DNA of 31,112 nt from a virus, in the IMG/VR virus record IMGVR_UViG_3300023116_000210, positions 1 to 31,112 of that record, one strand, 5' to 3'. A program made the translations under genes and the position numbers. Under the pieces are notes generated by a model. The model did no database searches. It was given only the letters and a program-made list of their open reading frames with translations, and was not told the DNA's origin. Below, one piece after another: positions 1-7,953 of the stretch (positions are counted from its first letter, which is position 1; the number at the start of each line of letters is the position of its first letter).

Positions 1-11
1 AAGAAAAGCTA

Positions 12-242
12 CTAGTGGACTTCGTTCTGGTCTAGGCTTTCTATAAGTCTTTCCAAGTACCACTTACCCTTCTTTAGATCTTGTACAGCTGCGTCCTTGT
101 ACCTAAAACGCCACAGGTACTTCATAACTGCACCTTTTAAATACCCTTGGAACTCTAGAGGGTCCATAGATGCTTCGATTGCATCGATAGCTTCAATAGC
201 ACCGTGGTTGTAGTGAGGTGGATTCTTTACGGGGTCACTCAT
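12..242 (-). CDS. DUF3310 family protein
   Basis: 76 aa. The sequence matches the DUF3310 pattern: a PPHYNHG motif near the N terminus (residues 9-15), then IDAIEA, a GYLKGAVMKYLWRF core (33-46) and DLKKGKWYLERLI (55-67). The family is common in phage early and replication regions; it is often labelled nucleotide kinase in databases but has no P-loop, and its function is unknown. A TAGGAG ribosome binding site lies upstream of the ATG. It is the last leftward gene visible and is separated from the gene before it by about 210 bases of gene-free DNA. Confidence 0.85.
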   Translation of the reverse strand: MSDPVKNPPHYNHGAIEAIDAIEASMDPLEFQGYLKGAVMKYLWRFRYKDAAVQDLKKGKWYLERLIESLDQNEVH

Positions 243-452
243 TATTATCTCCTATTTAAATTCTTGCCCGGACGTACACACCCATTAATGTGGCATCCGG
301 GACTAACCTTAGCGTGGTTTCTCCGACACGCACACTAGTAAGGAGCATTAGTTGCGTATTGCGGGTGTTTTTTACGGCTTAGATAATGACATGAAGATGA
401 ACATGAAGTTAGCCTAGCCCACCGCCCGCTGGGGCTTTTCCCTCTGGGAAAA
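243..452 (-). other. Gene-free spacer with hairpins
   Basis: No credible reading frame is seen. The best hairpin pairs CCCGGA (267-272) with TCCGGG (296-301), with an inner CACA/TGTG pair (277-280 and 289-292). It would lie in the leader of the DUF3310 gene if transcribed leftward. A second small hairpin, TTTTCCC/GGGAAAA (436-442 and 446-452), sits directly after the stop of the nuclease gene; no U-tract follows on the minus strand, so it is not a clear intrinsic terminator. A promoter or processing site is possible but not shown. Confidence 0.4.
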
Positions 453-842
453 TCATAATCCGCAAGTAGCTTCCAGTATACACAAAGCTACGTCTTTATA
501 AGTTAAATCAGGATCAAAAGACTTCTTAGGCAGCACATCAAGCTTAACAGAAGTATCTTTTAGCACCGCAACTCCCTCTTCTTCTGTACCAATTACTACC
601 CAGCACGGCACACCATAGCCTGATATACGATGTAGCCACTGCTGTTGCAGGACTGACAGACCAGTCTTGATAGAGTTGTTTGGTAATTTATAAATGAACT
701 TGTACTCCACAAATAAAATACTAGCGGGGCCAGCGTAGAAAGCATCTGGAACCCCGCCAGTAAAGCGATCATTTATTTTCCAGCGGTAAACGTCTGGAGA
801 TAAATGTTTGTGAACAGCTTTTACAAAGCCGTGTTCATTCAT
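453..842 (-). CDS. VRR-NUC-like nuclease
   Basis: 129 aa. The sequence carries a PD-(D/E)XK nuclease signature of the VRR-NUC type: GGVPDAF with Asp33, then LFVEYK with Glu46 and Lys48, followed by a Gln-rich helix (LQQQWL, about 64-69). Small stand-alone VRR-NUC proteins are common in phages and are thought to act as structure-specific or Holliday-junction nucleases. The length fits this class. The start has no clear ribosome binding site. It is the last gene of the replication/recombination cluster. Nuclease fold is fairly sure; substrate is unknown. Confidence 0.75.
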   Translation of the reverse strand: MNEHGFVKAVHKHLSPDVYRWKINDRFTGGVPDAFYAGPASILFVEYKFIYKLPNNSIKTGLSVLQQQWLHRISGYGVPCWVVIGTEEEGVAVLKDTSVKLDVLPKKSFDPDLTYKDVALCILEATCGL

Positions 843-860
843 AGTTTAGTAAGTGGAAAC

Positions 861-1568
861 TTATTGAATGTCAGTTGCCAAGTGTTTCTGATAGTACTCT
901 TTAGCCTGGTTGTACACGTTCTCTGGAGCGTAACCAACCGGCTCGATAGAGATATTTACCCAGCTGTTACTACCTTTAGACTCGGAAGTAGAAGTAAGCT
1001 TCCATACGTGAGAGAACCTATCATACTGCTTGAGTGCTATATTGCTGTTCCAAGAACGGCTAACTCGCATTTTTGAGTTAGCAAAGTCAAGGATGTAAGG
1101 TATCTGCTCCAGCTCGTTTGTTTCTGGGTCAAGAATCCACAGAAGATGACGGTGGGTTTCATCTACTTTGCAAGATGTTTTAGCCATATCAGACATAAAC
1201 TGATCCTCAGCTATAGCTTCTGTAGCTTCATGCCTAGAACCAAACTCACCAAGCTTACCGCCACCAGCTTCTTGGCCTTTCCATACGACATACCTTGTTT
1301 CGAACTTAAGGTTGACGCAGAGAAGCTCATCATAGAAGTCGCCAGTAGTAGAGTTTAAGAACTGGCCAACCTTAACGCCTTCAACGTAGCTCTTATGGTT
1401 GGGGTCTATACACTTACTACTCTGCTGGACCAGTGAAATCCTAGGTATTTCAAGATCTTCAGCACGGACTTCCTGGTTACCAAGGTTAGAACTATCCTGC
1501 AAGTAAGCAGGTACTGCTACGTCTAGTTCAGTGGTTTTAGCTGTTACTACTTCAGTTTTCTTAGTCAT
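861..1568 (-). CDS. Conserved phage protein of unknown function
   Basis: 235 aa, not assigned to a named family with certainty. The N terminus is a low-complexity tail; the ordered part has IPRISLVQQSS (42-52), an EGVKVGQF segment and a KFETRYVVWKGQEAGGG stretch. Proteins with this architecture recur in phage replication regions near nucleases and helicases. A role such as single-stranded DNA binding would suit the position, but no motif proves it. An AGGAAA ribosome binding site precedes the ATG. A triple 8-bp repeat fills the spacer before it. Confidence 0.6.
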   Translation of the reverse strand: MTKKTEVVTAKTTELDVAVPAYLQDSSNLGNQEVRAEDLEIPRISLVQQSSKCIDPNHKSYVEGVKVGQFLNSTTGDFYDELLCVNLKFETRYVVWKGQEAGGGKLGEFGSRHEATEAIAEDQFMSDMAKTSCKVDETHRHLLWILDPETNELEQIPYILDFANSKMRVSRSWNSNIALKQYDRFSHVWKLTSTSESKGSNSWVNISIEPVGYAPENVYNQAKEYYQKHLATDIQ

Positions 1569-1582
1569 GTGTTATTTCCTAA

Positions 1583-1606
1583 TGTGTTAGTGTGTTAGTG
1601 TGTTAA
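1583..1606. repeat. Three tandem 8-bp units
   Basis: TGTGTTAG, TGTGTTAG and TGTGTTAA follow each other without a gap in the spacer between two leftward genes, just upstream of the ribosome binding site of the 235-aa protein. It is probably slippage-prone spacer DNA; a role in translation coupling is not shown. Confidence 0.8.
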
Positions 1607-1617
1607 GTCGGATCAAC

Positions 1618-1986
1618 TTACAACGATCGCATGTTGATCTTTTTTATCGTCCGTGGTTCTACTCCAGGAACTTCTTCCCCAGAGGTTAAAAACTCCTCGT
1701 AGGCTTTCGATGAAACCCTGCGATGGAGAAATTCGAGATACCTATTCTCAAGAATAAAGTTCCCAAATGCTTCCCAGTCAGTGACGTTTGGAACCGTCTG
1801 CTCTGCTATGGATACAGTTGCTAAGCCAGTAATGCTGGTTTTATCTAACCCCTCTGCTTCAAGCTTTTCCATCACTTGAGCATCAAGCTCAGCAATCTTC
1901 TTATTAATTTCTTTTTCTTGCTCGGACAAGTCGCGTAGTTTGTCACGCAATTCTACTTTCTGTTTTACGATTTCTTGTAAAGTCAT
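1618..1986 (-). CDS. Coiled-coil phage protein
   Basis: 122 aa, family not recognised. Residues 1-45 are a strongly charged heptad-like helix (ELRDKLRDLSEQEKEINKKI), predicted coiled coil; the C-terminal half contains an aromatic FGNFILENRYLEFLHRR segment and ends in KKINMRSL. The start ATG overlaps the stop of the upstream helicase gene (ATGA), so the two are probably translationally coupled. An AAGGAA site lies upstream. It may be an accessory protein of the helicase, which is inference from position only. Confidence 0.6.
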   Translation of the reverse strand: MTLQEIVKQKVELRDKLRDLSEQEKEINKKIAELDAQVMEKLEAEGLDKTSITGLATVSIAEQTVPNVTDWEAFGNFILENRYLEFLHRRVSSKAYEEFLTSGEEVPGVEPRTIKKINMRSL

Positions 1987-3365
1987 GATGCTTTCCTTAG
2001 TTGGTTGAGAAGTGAAAGTAAGTTGTCTATACGCTCTACTTTGCCATCTAGCTTTTTATAAACATAAGGCTCGATAGTGTTTCTTGCTGCGATTCTAATG
2101 ATTTGGGTACGCTCTTCCTGTCCTACACGGTATATACGTCTGTTGAACTGTTGGTAATGCTCCGCAGAGTACGTAGGAGAAGCCCATATGATAGTCTTAG
2201 CTCGCGTCATTGTTAGGCCGTGGCCTGCTGATGCTGGCTGTACCAGTACAACTTTTAGCTGTCCGGCTTGCAGTGCTTTGACTATGTCGGCTCTTTTCTT
2301 CTCAGGGACATCGCCATCAATTACTTCGTAACGCCACTTGCGTTTGTCCATTAGCGCTTTGAGCGCATCACGTTCATGCTTGTAGTTGAAAGCAACAAGT
2401 GACACATCACGCTCGTCAAGTAAGTCCATGACTAGTTCGTACCGCTGACTGTGGACTAGCAGCTTCTTCTTGTCTTCGTTGTACACGCTGCCTGAGCATA
2501 TCTGTAGAAGCTTTTTAACTACTGAACCGGCGTGTGTGGAGCTTAGGTTCCCGCCTTCTAGCATGATTACCTGCTCATCTTTGTACTGATCATAGATCTG
2601 CTGTATATCTTTAGGCAGATCTAGTTTGTACAGCGTTGTAGACTGCTCAGGCATATCAATACATTCTTCTAATTTAAAGCGAATGTTTATGTCGTTGATA
2701 GCTGCTGCAACTATCTCTTCTGCATTGTCTTTGTCACGCCACTCATGCCCAAATCCATTGAACACAGGCGTACAGACGTTACTACGGAACTGGGTAAATC
2801 GCTGGCCTAAACGCTCGCCTTCATCGACTAACTTTGTCGGATACCATATGTCTAAGATGGTGTTGGTATTAGGTGTACCTGACATAGCAATACGGCGTTC
2901 AAATTCTTTAAGAACAAATGCAGCTGCTTTACTACGTTGCGAACTTGGGTTTTTAAAAGCAGTGAACTCATCAATACAGACCGTATCGAAGTCATCAAGC
3001 AAAGCTACGCGCTCTACTATAGGTACTATCTGAGAAGTTCTACCTCTTGGTACTTTTTTGCAGAACCAGTTGACTGCATCATGGTTCATAAGAACAATGT
3101 CAGCGCCAGAGGTTAGGGCTTTTTCGCGTTTGGTGTTTGTGCCGATAGCGTAGGTAAGGTCAGGCTGGAACTTCTCTATGTCATCGCCCCAGCTGGCTTG
3201 TAGAATAGATAGGGGGGCTAAGACTAGCATCCTGCCTTCTTTGCGTTTGGCAAAAGCGTCTAGAACAGAACGGGTTTTACCAGTACCAGCATCGTTGGTA
3301 ATCAAACATCTAGGATTAGATAAGATGTGATCTGTAGTAGCGATTTGGTGTTGAAATGGTTTCAT
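1983..3365 (-). CDS. SNF2/superfamily 2 DNA helicase
   Basis: 460 aa from the chosen ATG. Helicase motifs appear in order: motif Q-like KPFQHQ (2-7), Walker A DAGTGKT (25-31), Ia VLAPLSIL, motif II DEFT (132-135, in place of DEAH), motif III SGTP (162-165), then the C-terminal lobe with an NYKHERDAL segment, QPASAGHGL and motif VI QQFNRRIYRVGQ. This is the compact SNF2-type ATPase found in many phages. A longer frame begins at 3521 but would overlap the GP88-like gene; the ATG at 3365 has a CAGGAAG ribosome binding site and starts at the family's usual N terminus. Likely role: ATP-driven translocation in replication or recombination. Confidence 0.9.
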   Translation of the reverse strand: MKPFQHQIATTDHILSNPRCLITNDAGTGKTRSVLDAFAKRKEGRMLVLAPLSILQASWGDDIEKFQPDLTYAIGTNTKREKALTSGADIVLMNHDAVNWFCKKVPRGRTSQIVPIVERVALLDDFDTVCIDEFTAFKNPSSQRSKAAAFVLKEFERRIAMSGTPNTNTILDIWYPTKLVDEGERLGQRFTQFRSNVCTPVFNGFGHEWRDKDNAEEIVAAAINDINIRFKLEECIDMPEQSTTLYKLDLPKDIQQIYDQYKDEQVIMLEGGNLSSTHAGSVVKKLLQICSGSVYNEDKKKLLVHSQRYELVMDLLDERDVSLVAFNYKHERDALKALMDKRKWRYEVIDGDVPEKKRADIVKALQAGQLKVVLVQPASAGHGLTMTRAKTIIWASPTYSAEHYQQFNRRIYRVGQEERTQIIRIAARNTIEPYVYKKLDGKVERIDNLLSLLNQLRKAS

Positions 3366-3396
3366 GTATCTTCCTGACAGTCTTGGGATATTACTA

Positions 3397-4074
3397 TTAA
3401 TGTTCAATAAAAACAACAGGTTTTGGGCTTGACCAGCAGATACCACACGTAGTACAACTTGCTGTTTTCTTAGTTTGCTCTGGACATACGACCTCTCCTG
3501 GTAGCACTGGATCACCGTCATTTATTACTCTGGTGCGGAAACCAGTGTTCATATCACCAGAGTGTCTGACAGCAAAGCGCTCTGGGAATAAAGCATTGAG
3601 CCTAGCTATTGCAGTACCTATGCCATTGTCATCATGAGGATGATGAGTGTAACCAAACAAATTGATATTGGGGTACTGGTCAAGTATCAACTGCCAAAAG
3701 TCAACATACTTTGTGTCAAAGAAATCACCAAGTACATGTGTTCTAATGACTATTGGTTTACCGTTACTGGCTACGTTCTCAATAGATTTTTCAAGCTTTG
3801 AGTAAAAGTCAGGGTGAGTGTGGTCAAAACGATGTGCGAATGGCATGTTGTTACCAAAACAAACATCATAGACTGCGCAGTTTGGAGTGCAGCTCTTCCG
3901 TTCTTCTAAGGTAAGTGTGTGCATCCTTGCACTTTTCCACTTCTTTACCGTTACTATGTGACTAGCAGCGCCTAGCTTTTTGTTATACTTAGCCGACTTG
4001 ATCATCACATCATTAGGCTCATGAACATTTTTAAGGTAGATAGTCCGGTGTTCATTCTGGCGCTTCTTGTACAT
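3397..4074 (-). CDS. Cys-rich GP88-like phage protein
   Basis: 225 aa. Two cysteine clusters are seen: Cys62, Cys66, Cys72 near the middle, and Cys197, Cys207, Cys210, Cys213 near the C terminus (CTTCGICW). Between them are IRTHVLGDFFD (110-120), a segment like YPNINLFGYTHH (134-145) and FAVRHSGD. The layout resembles the phage GP88-type families, in which an RxHxxGD motif and paired Cys clusters suggest a metal or iron-sulfur site. Biochemical function is unknown. An AAAGGAG site precedes the ATG. It lies between DUF932 and the helicase. The family link is from memory of the pattern and should be treated as moderate. Confidence 0.6.
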   Translation of the reverse strand: MYKKRQNEHRTIYLKNVHEPNDVMIKSAKYNKKLGAASHIVTVKKWKSARMHTLTLEERKSCTPNCAVYDVCFGNNMPFAHRFDHTHPDFYSKLEKSIENVASNGKPIVIRTHVLGDFFDTKYVDFWQLILDQYPNINLFGYTHHPHDDNGIGTAIARLNALFPERFAVRHSGDMNTGFRTRVINDGDPVLPGEVVCPEQTKKTASCTTCGICWSSPKPVVFIEH

Positions 4075-4085
4075 AAATTACTCCT

Positions 4086-5222
4086 TTAAGCTGCTATCAT
4101 CTGGGGTTCTAAATTAACAATGCGGTTCCACATTGCATCGCCGAAGTTAAGAATCTTGCCGCCAATAGATTCGATCTCGTTAGCCCTATCGTAGGTACAG
4201 ATGTCTGCTTCGTTAGCGATCTCTGTGACGGCTGATGCTAGACCAAACTTACTGAAATCAGCATCACGTAGGAATGTTTCTAAGGCTTTCTGATGCTCAA
4301 TTTCTGACAGCTGAAACTCCTTAGTTATCATGTTGATAGCTTCTATTGGCTTTTTAACCTGTTCAGTGTTAGCTGCTAGTATCAGATGATCGGCTAGTTT
4401 CTGTACGTTATCTGGGTTAGATAGGCTACGCATACAGTCACTTAGCTGAGCAATGATGAGTTTATTCTCCTGCTCGATAGTCTCGCTACTAAGTATCTGT
4501 AAATCAGCGCCAGCATCTAACTTGCTACCGATGTGAGTACGGCTAAAGTTAAACAGATTATCTACGCCGAACACGCAACCGTTAGTACAGTATGAATCGT
4601 AGAAGAAACCTTCTAGCTTGAGTGAGCCTTGACCTGTCTCCGAGTTGCTAAGTCTAAAGCCAGGAAGCACTACACGCTCGTTGCCATTAGCCTTTGCAAC
4701 GGTGTGACGAAGGTTCTCATCACGAAATAAAACCTTCATATTCATATAGTTATCGTTGACATTAGAACCTAAAACAACCGTGTCGAGGTTACTAATAACT
4801 GGCAAGGTCTGGCTAAGAACTTCTAAGTTGTCAATCCTACGATACCTACTTGATAGTACAGCCCGCAGCCTGTCGCCAAACATACGAAACATGCACTCTT
4901 TAGGCTCACGCTCAAACAGCTTGTTAACTGTATCTATATACAGGTCAACATGGTCATCAAGGCAGCGGCGGTAATGAGACCAGTGGACTTTAATCTTAGC
5001 CGCTATCTGCCTGTGCGCATGCTCGTTGATAGTAAAGTGGTGAGCCTTACCATCGTGATCAGTTACTTCCATACGAAGCCTGTCACTTGGTGGGCCAAAG
5101 CCGTCTGTTAAAACAACCCGTGCACTAGTGCTTGTATCAACAATTAAATCATTCTTTAGGTTGTCTACAGTTGCCTGATTAACTTGCTGTGCCATTTCCA
5201 TGACTGTCATTGCTTGCTGCAT
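4086..5222 (-). CDS. DUF932 family protein
   Basis: 378 aa from the chosen ATG. The sequence matches DUF932: an AVLSSRYRRIDNLEVL motif, a middle FRLSNSETGQGSLKLEGFFYDSYC block with NGCVFG and the FSRTHIG segment, then helical C-terminal repeats. DUF932 proteins occur widely in phages and plasmids near replication genes; their activity is not established. An in-frame codon nine residues upstream exists, but the ATG at 5222 has an AGGAGGAG ribosome binding site and forms a TAATG junction with the upstream gene, so it is preferred. Confidence 0.8.
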   Translation of the reverse strand: MQQAMTVMEMAQQVNQATVDNLKNDLIVDTSTSARVVLTDGFGPPSDRLRMEVTDHDGKAHHFTINEHAHRQIAAKIKVHWSHYRRCLDDHVDLYIDTVNKLFEREPKECMFRMFGDRLRAVLSSRYRRIDNLEVLSQTLPVISNLDTVVLGSNVNDNYMNMKVLFRDENLRHTVAKANGNERVVLPGFRLSNSETGQGSLKLEGFFYDSYCTNGCVFGVDNLFNFSRTHIGSKLDAGADLQILSSETIEQENKLIIAQLSDCMRSLSNPDNVQKLADHLILAANTEQVKKPIEAINMITKEFQLSEIEHQKALETFLRDADFSKFGLASAVTEIANEADICTYDRANEIESIGGKILNFGDAMWNRIVNLEPQMIAA

Positions 5223-5482
5223 TAGTCTCCTCCTAGGATAGTTATGCACTGCTTGGTTCGTGTTAATTTAGTACCGTTGAACTTATAGATATCAAAAGTA
5301 TTAGTAATGGTATGAGGTGGTAGCTTTGACCCACGGTGTACTACGTACTGAGTATTGGAGTCATCGTTTTTTCTTATGGGTTTAAAGTCACCAAGGCGGT
5401 GTAAGCACTGCCAGATTTGGCATATCCCGTCAGACTTAGTTAAATCATCAAGCCTGATCAGGAGGTATCTCACAGATTTCAT
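5222..5482 (-). CDS. Hypothetical phage protein
   Basis: 86 aa, no family recognised. It begins MKSVRYLLIRLDDL, contains two Cys (CQIWQC) and ends KQCITILGGD. It overlaps the upstream gene by 35 bases and shares a TAATG junction with DUF932. An ATAGGAG ribosome binding site lies inside the upstream gene, which supports real translation. Confidence 0.55.
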   Translation of the reverse strand: MKSVRYLLIRLDDLTKSDGICQIWQCLHRLGDFKPIRKNDDSNTQYVVHRGSKLPPHTITNTFDIYKFNGTKLTRTKQCITILGGD

Positions 5483-5690
5483 AAGTATCTCCTATCACTT
5501 TGACTATTCGATAGTCATCTATTGAATAGCTTTCCATTCCTTCTTCCTTGCAATCTTTAATCGTTTCTTTGATCTCGGTTAGTGCCTCCTCATAGCTGTC
5601 AAATATTGCAGGTTTATTTTGATCTGCGGTTAGGGTCCAGCAGTTGGCCCAGCCTCCGCATAAGAAACACATCTGTACTTCATAGTGCAT
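5448..5690 (-). CDS. Small acidic phage protein
   Basis: 80 aa starting MHYEVQMCFLCGGW. The frame is open 20 codons further upstream, but the ATG at 5690 follows AAGGAGAGG, so it is preferred. The N-terminal part has CFLCGG and ANCWT, the middle a SYEEALTEIKETIKD helix. Function is unknown. It resembles short phage proteins that carry a DSYEEA-type helix in place of a defined domain. It overlaps its neighbours at both ends. Confidence 0.6.
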   Translation of the reverse strand: MHYEVQMCFLCGGWANCWTLTADQNKPAIFDSYEEALTEIKETIKDCKEEGMESYSIDDYRIVKVIGDTYEICEIPPDQA

Positions 5691-5817
5691 CGTCCTCTCC
5701 TTCTTCCGTTTCTTCTGTAGGAAAAGACACTGAGACAAACTCAAAGTCATCGTAAGTAATTTCCCACTTGTGAGTTGGGCATGTGTTTAACCACTCATAA
5801 AACTCGTGTCTAGTCAT
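5680..5817 (-). CDS. Very small acidic phage protein
   Basis: 45 aa, MTRHEFYEWLNTCP... with an acidic tail (TEETEEGEDDAL). The frame is open further upstream into the methylase gene, but the ATG at 5817 avoids that overlap. The ribosome binding site is weak (GTGGGG). Its last 11 bases overlap the start of the next gene. The pattern HEFYEWLNTCP...WE is like small phage proteins with one helix and a strand; function unknown. Confidence 0.5.
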   Translation of the reverse strand: MTRHEFYEWLNTCPTHKWEITYDDFEFVSVSFPTEETEEGEDDAL

Positions 5818-5821
5818 GTTG

Positions 5822-6427
5822 TTAACCCCACTGGTCTGCCATAGCATCTGCGATGCCTTGATAAGTAGTTGAGCGGATCTTCCATCTGTCATCCGAGGGC
5901 GGTAATTTATTTTGCCCGGAATCGGTTTGGTTCCCCCACCGCTTCATGCCATTAACTATACGCGGCTTAATGTAGCAGGTAGGGCTTAAAGGCAGCAGAT
6001 TATGCAGCCATAAACAGGTTTTTTTACTCGCATCATGGCCAAATTCGTATGGTTGTACAGTTGAAGGCTTCCCCAAATAGTTTGATAAAATGCCTACGGG
6101 GTTTTCTAACGCAACCATCTGGGCTTTTTCTTTTGCTGTTTCCCATAATGAAATGGTCCATTTCAAGCTTGCCAGTCTTTCTGAATACTTAGGCTTGCCC
6201 GGTGCGTAATGCGCATTACCTGAAACGGCCAGGGCCGTACAAGGTGGGTGTAATATGATTAAATCCCAATTGAATGATTCATTTATTGCTTTGACAACAT
6301 CATTCTGTATGTGCCACTCTGAGTTGTCATCGGCGGGCAATAAATCGCAAGAGTAGGCACGATGTCCCTTCTTCCTAAAGGCTTCTCGAACTATTCCGCT
6401 GTACTCACAACCAATTAGAATATCCAT
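5822..6427 (-). CDS. Dcm-like C5 DNA methyltransferase
   Basis: 201 aa. N-terminal MDILIGCEYSGIVREAF corresponds to the SAM-binding motif I; YSCDLL (25-30) to motif II; HPPCTAL with Cys63 to the catalytic PPC motif IV; LENPVG (107-112) to the ENP motif VI. The protein is about half the length of a full C5 methyltransferase and has no obvious target-recognition domain; it belongs to a compact phage family ending in an RSTTYQGIADAMADQW segment. It may methylate cytosine in the phage genome or make a modified pyrimidine. The start lacks a strong ribosome binding site. Confidence 0.75.
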   Translation of the reverse strand: MDILIGCEYSGIVREAFRKKGHRAYSCDLLPADDNSEWHIQNDVVKAINESFNWDLIILHPPCTALAVSGNAHYAPGKPKYSERLASLKWTISLWETAKEKAQMVALENPVGILSNYLGKPSTVQPYEFGHDASKKTCLWLHNLLPLSPTCYIKPRIVNGMKRWGNQTDSGQNKLPPSDDRWKIRSTTYQGIADAMADQWG

Positions 6428-6428
6428 A

Positions 6429-6659
6429 TTAGTTCACACAAATAGCGTTAACAGGTTTCTCTTCATGATGATCAATCTGAAAAGTTTCAGGGTCAAAGTA
6501 GAAAGGCGCTGGTAAGTAAGGCAGTAAGTCATAGTTGTTACCTTCTTCATCGCAGCTGTAAATCATTACCATGTCTTTAGCACCGGGTACTTTTTTAGCT
6601 ATGTCATTTAGTTTGTCTAAGTACATTTCTAGGGTAAATGGTCTAGATGGTTCTTTCAT
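6429..6659 (-). CDS. Hypothetical phage protein
   Basis: 76 aa, family not recognised. Contains a VMIYSCDEEGNNYDLLPYLP strand-turn-strand segment. It begins inside an ATGA overlap with the stop of the DUF1281-like gene, indicating coupled translation, and ends one base before the methylase start codon. Confidence 0.55.
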   Translation of the reverse strand: MKEPSRPFTLEMYLDKLNDIAKKVPGAKDMVMIYSCDEEGNNYDLLPYLPAPFYFDPETFQIDHHEEKPVNAICVN

Positions 6660-7141
6660 GCGTGTGCTTCCTCTTTTAAAAATTCTGTAATACCAAACAT
6701 TTCATCTAGTTCGGCAGTAGGAGAATGCATGTCTTCGTATTGAATAGAATGAGAATTAGGTTCTATTTCGGCGGTTCCTAACATCTCCAGACCATGTTCA
6801 TACCAGTGCATGCGAAAACTAAAACCATGAGTTGAAGCCCCTTCTATAAAAGCTTCTGTGGGAGGTGCCCAAGCTGAATCAAATTTTAATATAACTTCAG
6901 TTGGGCTTTGTTCATGTACCTCACAATAGTTAATATCCCATTTTGTACCCCAGTTTTTAACATTCCACGTATACCAAGCAGGCAAAACAGGATCAGGATC
7001 GTTAGAAGGGACATCATAGTTATTAGGTGGCGGAACTAAAAAACTTAGTAATCGGTCTTCAGATGCTGCTTCAACTAAATCAGAAAGTTTTTGTACGTTG
7101 GTTGTTTGAACATTTACTACATTGTTACACCAGTTTGGCAT
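6656..7141 (-). CDS. Api92/DUF1281 (YubB-like) protein
   Basis: 161 aa. The MPNWCNN start and the NWGTKWD motif (63-69) are signatures of the Api92-like/DUF1281 family with a ferredoxin-like fold, found on phages and conjugative plasmids. The middle FDSAWAPPTEAF and the WYEHG motif also fit. The biochemical role is unknown. An AAGGAG ribosome binding site lies upstream of the ATG. Length is normal for the short phage form. Confidence 0.85.
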   Translation of the reverse strand: MPNWCNNVVNVQTTNVQKLSDLVEAASEDRLLSFLVPPPNNYDVPSNDPDPVLPAWYTWNVKNWGTKWDINYCEVHEQSPTEVILKFDSAWAPPTEAFIEGASTHGFSFRMHWYEHGLEMLGTAEIEPNSHSIQYEDMHSPTAELDEMFGITEFLKEEAHA

Positions 7142-7152
7142 AGCTATTCTCC

Positions 7153-7347
7153 TTAGTATGTAGACTTTATGTCTTCTAAGATTTCGCGCCTGTACTTGGC
7201 AGCTGTTGATCTATCGCATTTGGTGAGGATTTTTATGTTACTAAGCTTTAGCTTGTAGGTTACCCAGTACATAGCTTCTTCTGGGTCAGTAACAATCTTG
7301 TACTCTATAAGACCATCTTCTGATTTATAGAACATACGCCCGATCAT
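7153..7347 (-). CDS. Small hypothetical protein
   Basis: 64 aa, MIGRMFYKSEDGLIEYKIV... ending with a basic helix (CDRSTAAKYRREILEDIKS). No family is recognised. The start is in an ATGA overlap with the upstream membrane-protein gene; an alternative ATG is four codons in. Neither start has a strong ribosome binding site, so translation is probably coupled. Confidence 0.5.
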   Translation of the reverse strand: MIGRMFYKSEDGLIEYKIVTDPEEAMYWVTYKLKLSNIKILTKCDRSTAAKYRREILEDIKSTY

Positions 7348-7634
7348 GGATCAACCATGACCCACGTAATTTTACGATAGGGGAATGAGTTTGTTTTGAC
7401 GAGCATAAGCTGTTCGTGACGCATGGTGCGTTTCATAACAAACAGAACAATTGATACTATTAAACCGCCAATCATTGCTGCGAACATGCCAGAGAATGTA
7501 CCGGCAAATGACGCAAGAAGGACAGCTGTAATAGCAATGTCGAAAAAGATGTCGTAGTTAATTACTTTACGAATACCGAGTTTAAATACGAGAAATAAAA
7601 AACCGATAGCTGAAATTACACCGGCGGCTACCAT
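7344..7634 (-). CDS. Small inner-membrane protein
   Basis: 96 aa with about three hydrophobic segments (roughly residues 2-18, 27-45 and 49-67) followed by a basic cytosolic tail (KRTMRHEQ). AGGAG lies before the ATG. No family is recognised. Small multi-span proteins in early phage regions often modify the host envelope or exclude other phages, but nothing here proves that. Confidence 0.55.
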   Translation of the reverse strand: MVAAGVISAIGFLFLVFKLGIRKVINYDIFFDIAITAVLLASFAGTFSGMFAAMIGGLIVSIVLFVMKRTMRHEQLMLVKTNSFPYRKITWVMVDP

Positions 7635-7643
7635 AGCATACTC

Positions 7644-7877
7644 CTATTGATATGATACTTGAGAAGTGGTTTCGACCCAGACTTTTGCACCACATGAAAG
7701 TGGTTTGTCTTTACTGTAAACAAGCTTGCTTGGGCCGTTAATATTTACGGCGTTACAAGTTACGTTGCTTTTGCTTGTTTTGATTGTTAGGACTGGACGT
7801 TGACCGTCATCTTTAGCATTAGCTTTTATATGATGTTGGTTAACGTGAATACGTTTGATTATGCCTTCTTTTATCAT
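7644..7877 (-). CDS. Small conserved phage protein (HVNQH)
   Basis: 77 aa, MIKEGIIKRIHVNQHHIKANAK..., with a PVLTIKTSKSNVT strand pair and a C-terminal KPLSCGAKVWVETT motif. I have the impression that this HVNQH...PLSCGAKVW pattern recurs in environmental phages; function is unknown. The ATG at 7877 has AGGAGG five bases upstream. The same frame stays open to an ATG at 7964 that has its own AAGGA, which would add a 29-residue hydrophobic N terminus, so a longer membrane-anchored form is possible. Confidence 0.65.
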   Translation of the reverse strand: MIKEGIIKRIHVNQHHIKANAKDDGQRPVLTIKTSKSNVTCNAVNINGPSKLVYSKDKPLSCGAKVWVETTSQVSYQ

Positions 7878-7953
7878 ACCTCCCTCCTGGGTTGATTTGA
7901 GTTTTTTGTACAGAATATAAAATTCAAAAGCTATGTATAATTTATTAATTACA

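Noticed and set aside
436-452. TTTTCCC/GGGAAAA hairpin as a terminator
   Set aside because: No U-tract follows on the transcribed minus strand, and the stem is AT-rich at its base.
3366-3521. N-terminal extension of the SNF2 helicase
   Set aside because: It lies inside the GP88-like gene in another frame and the ATG at 3365 has a good ribosome binding site and matches the usual family start.
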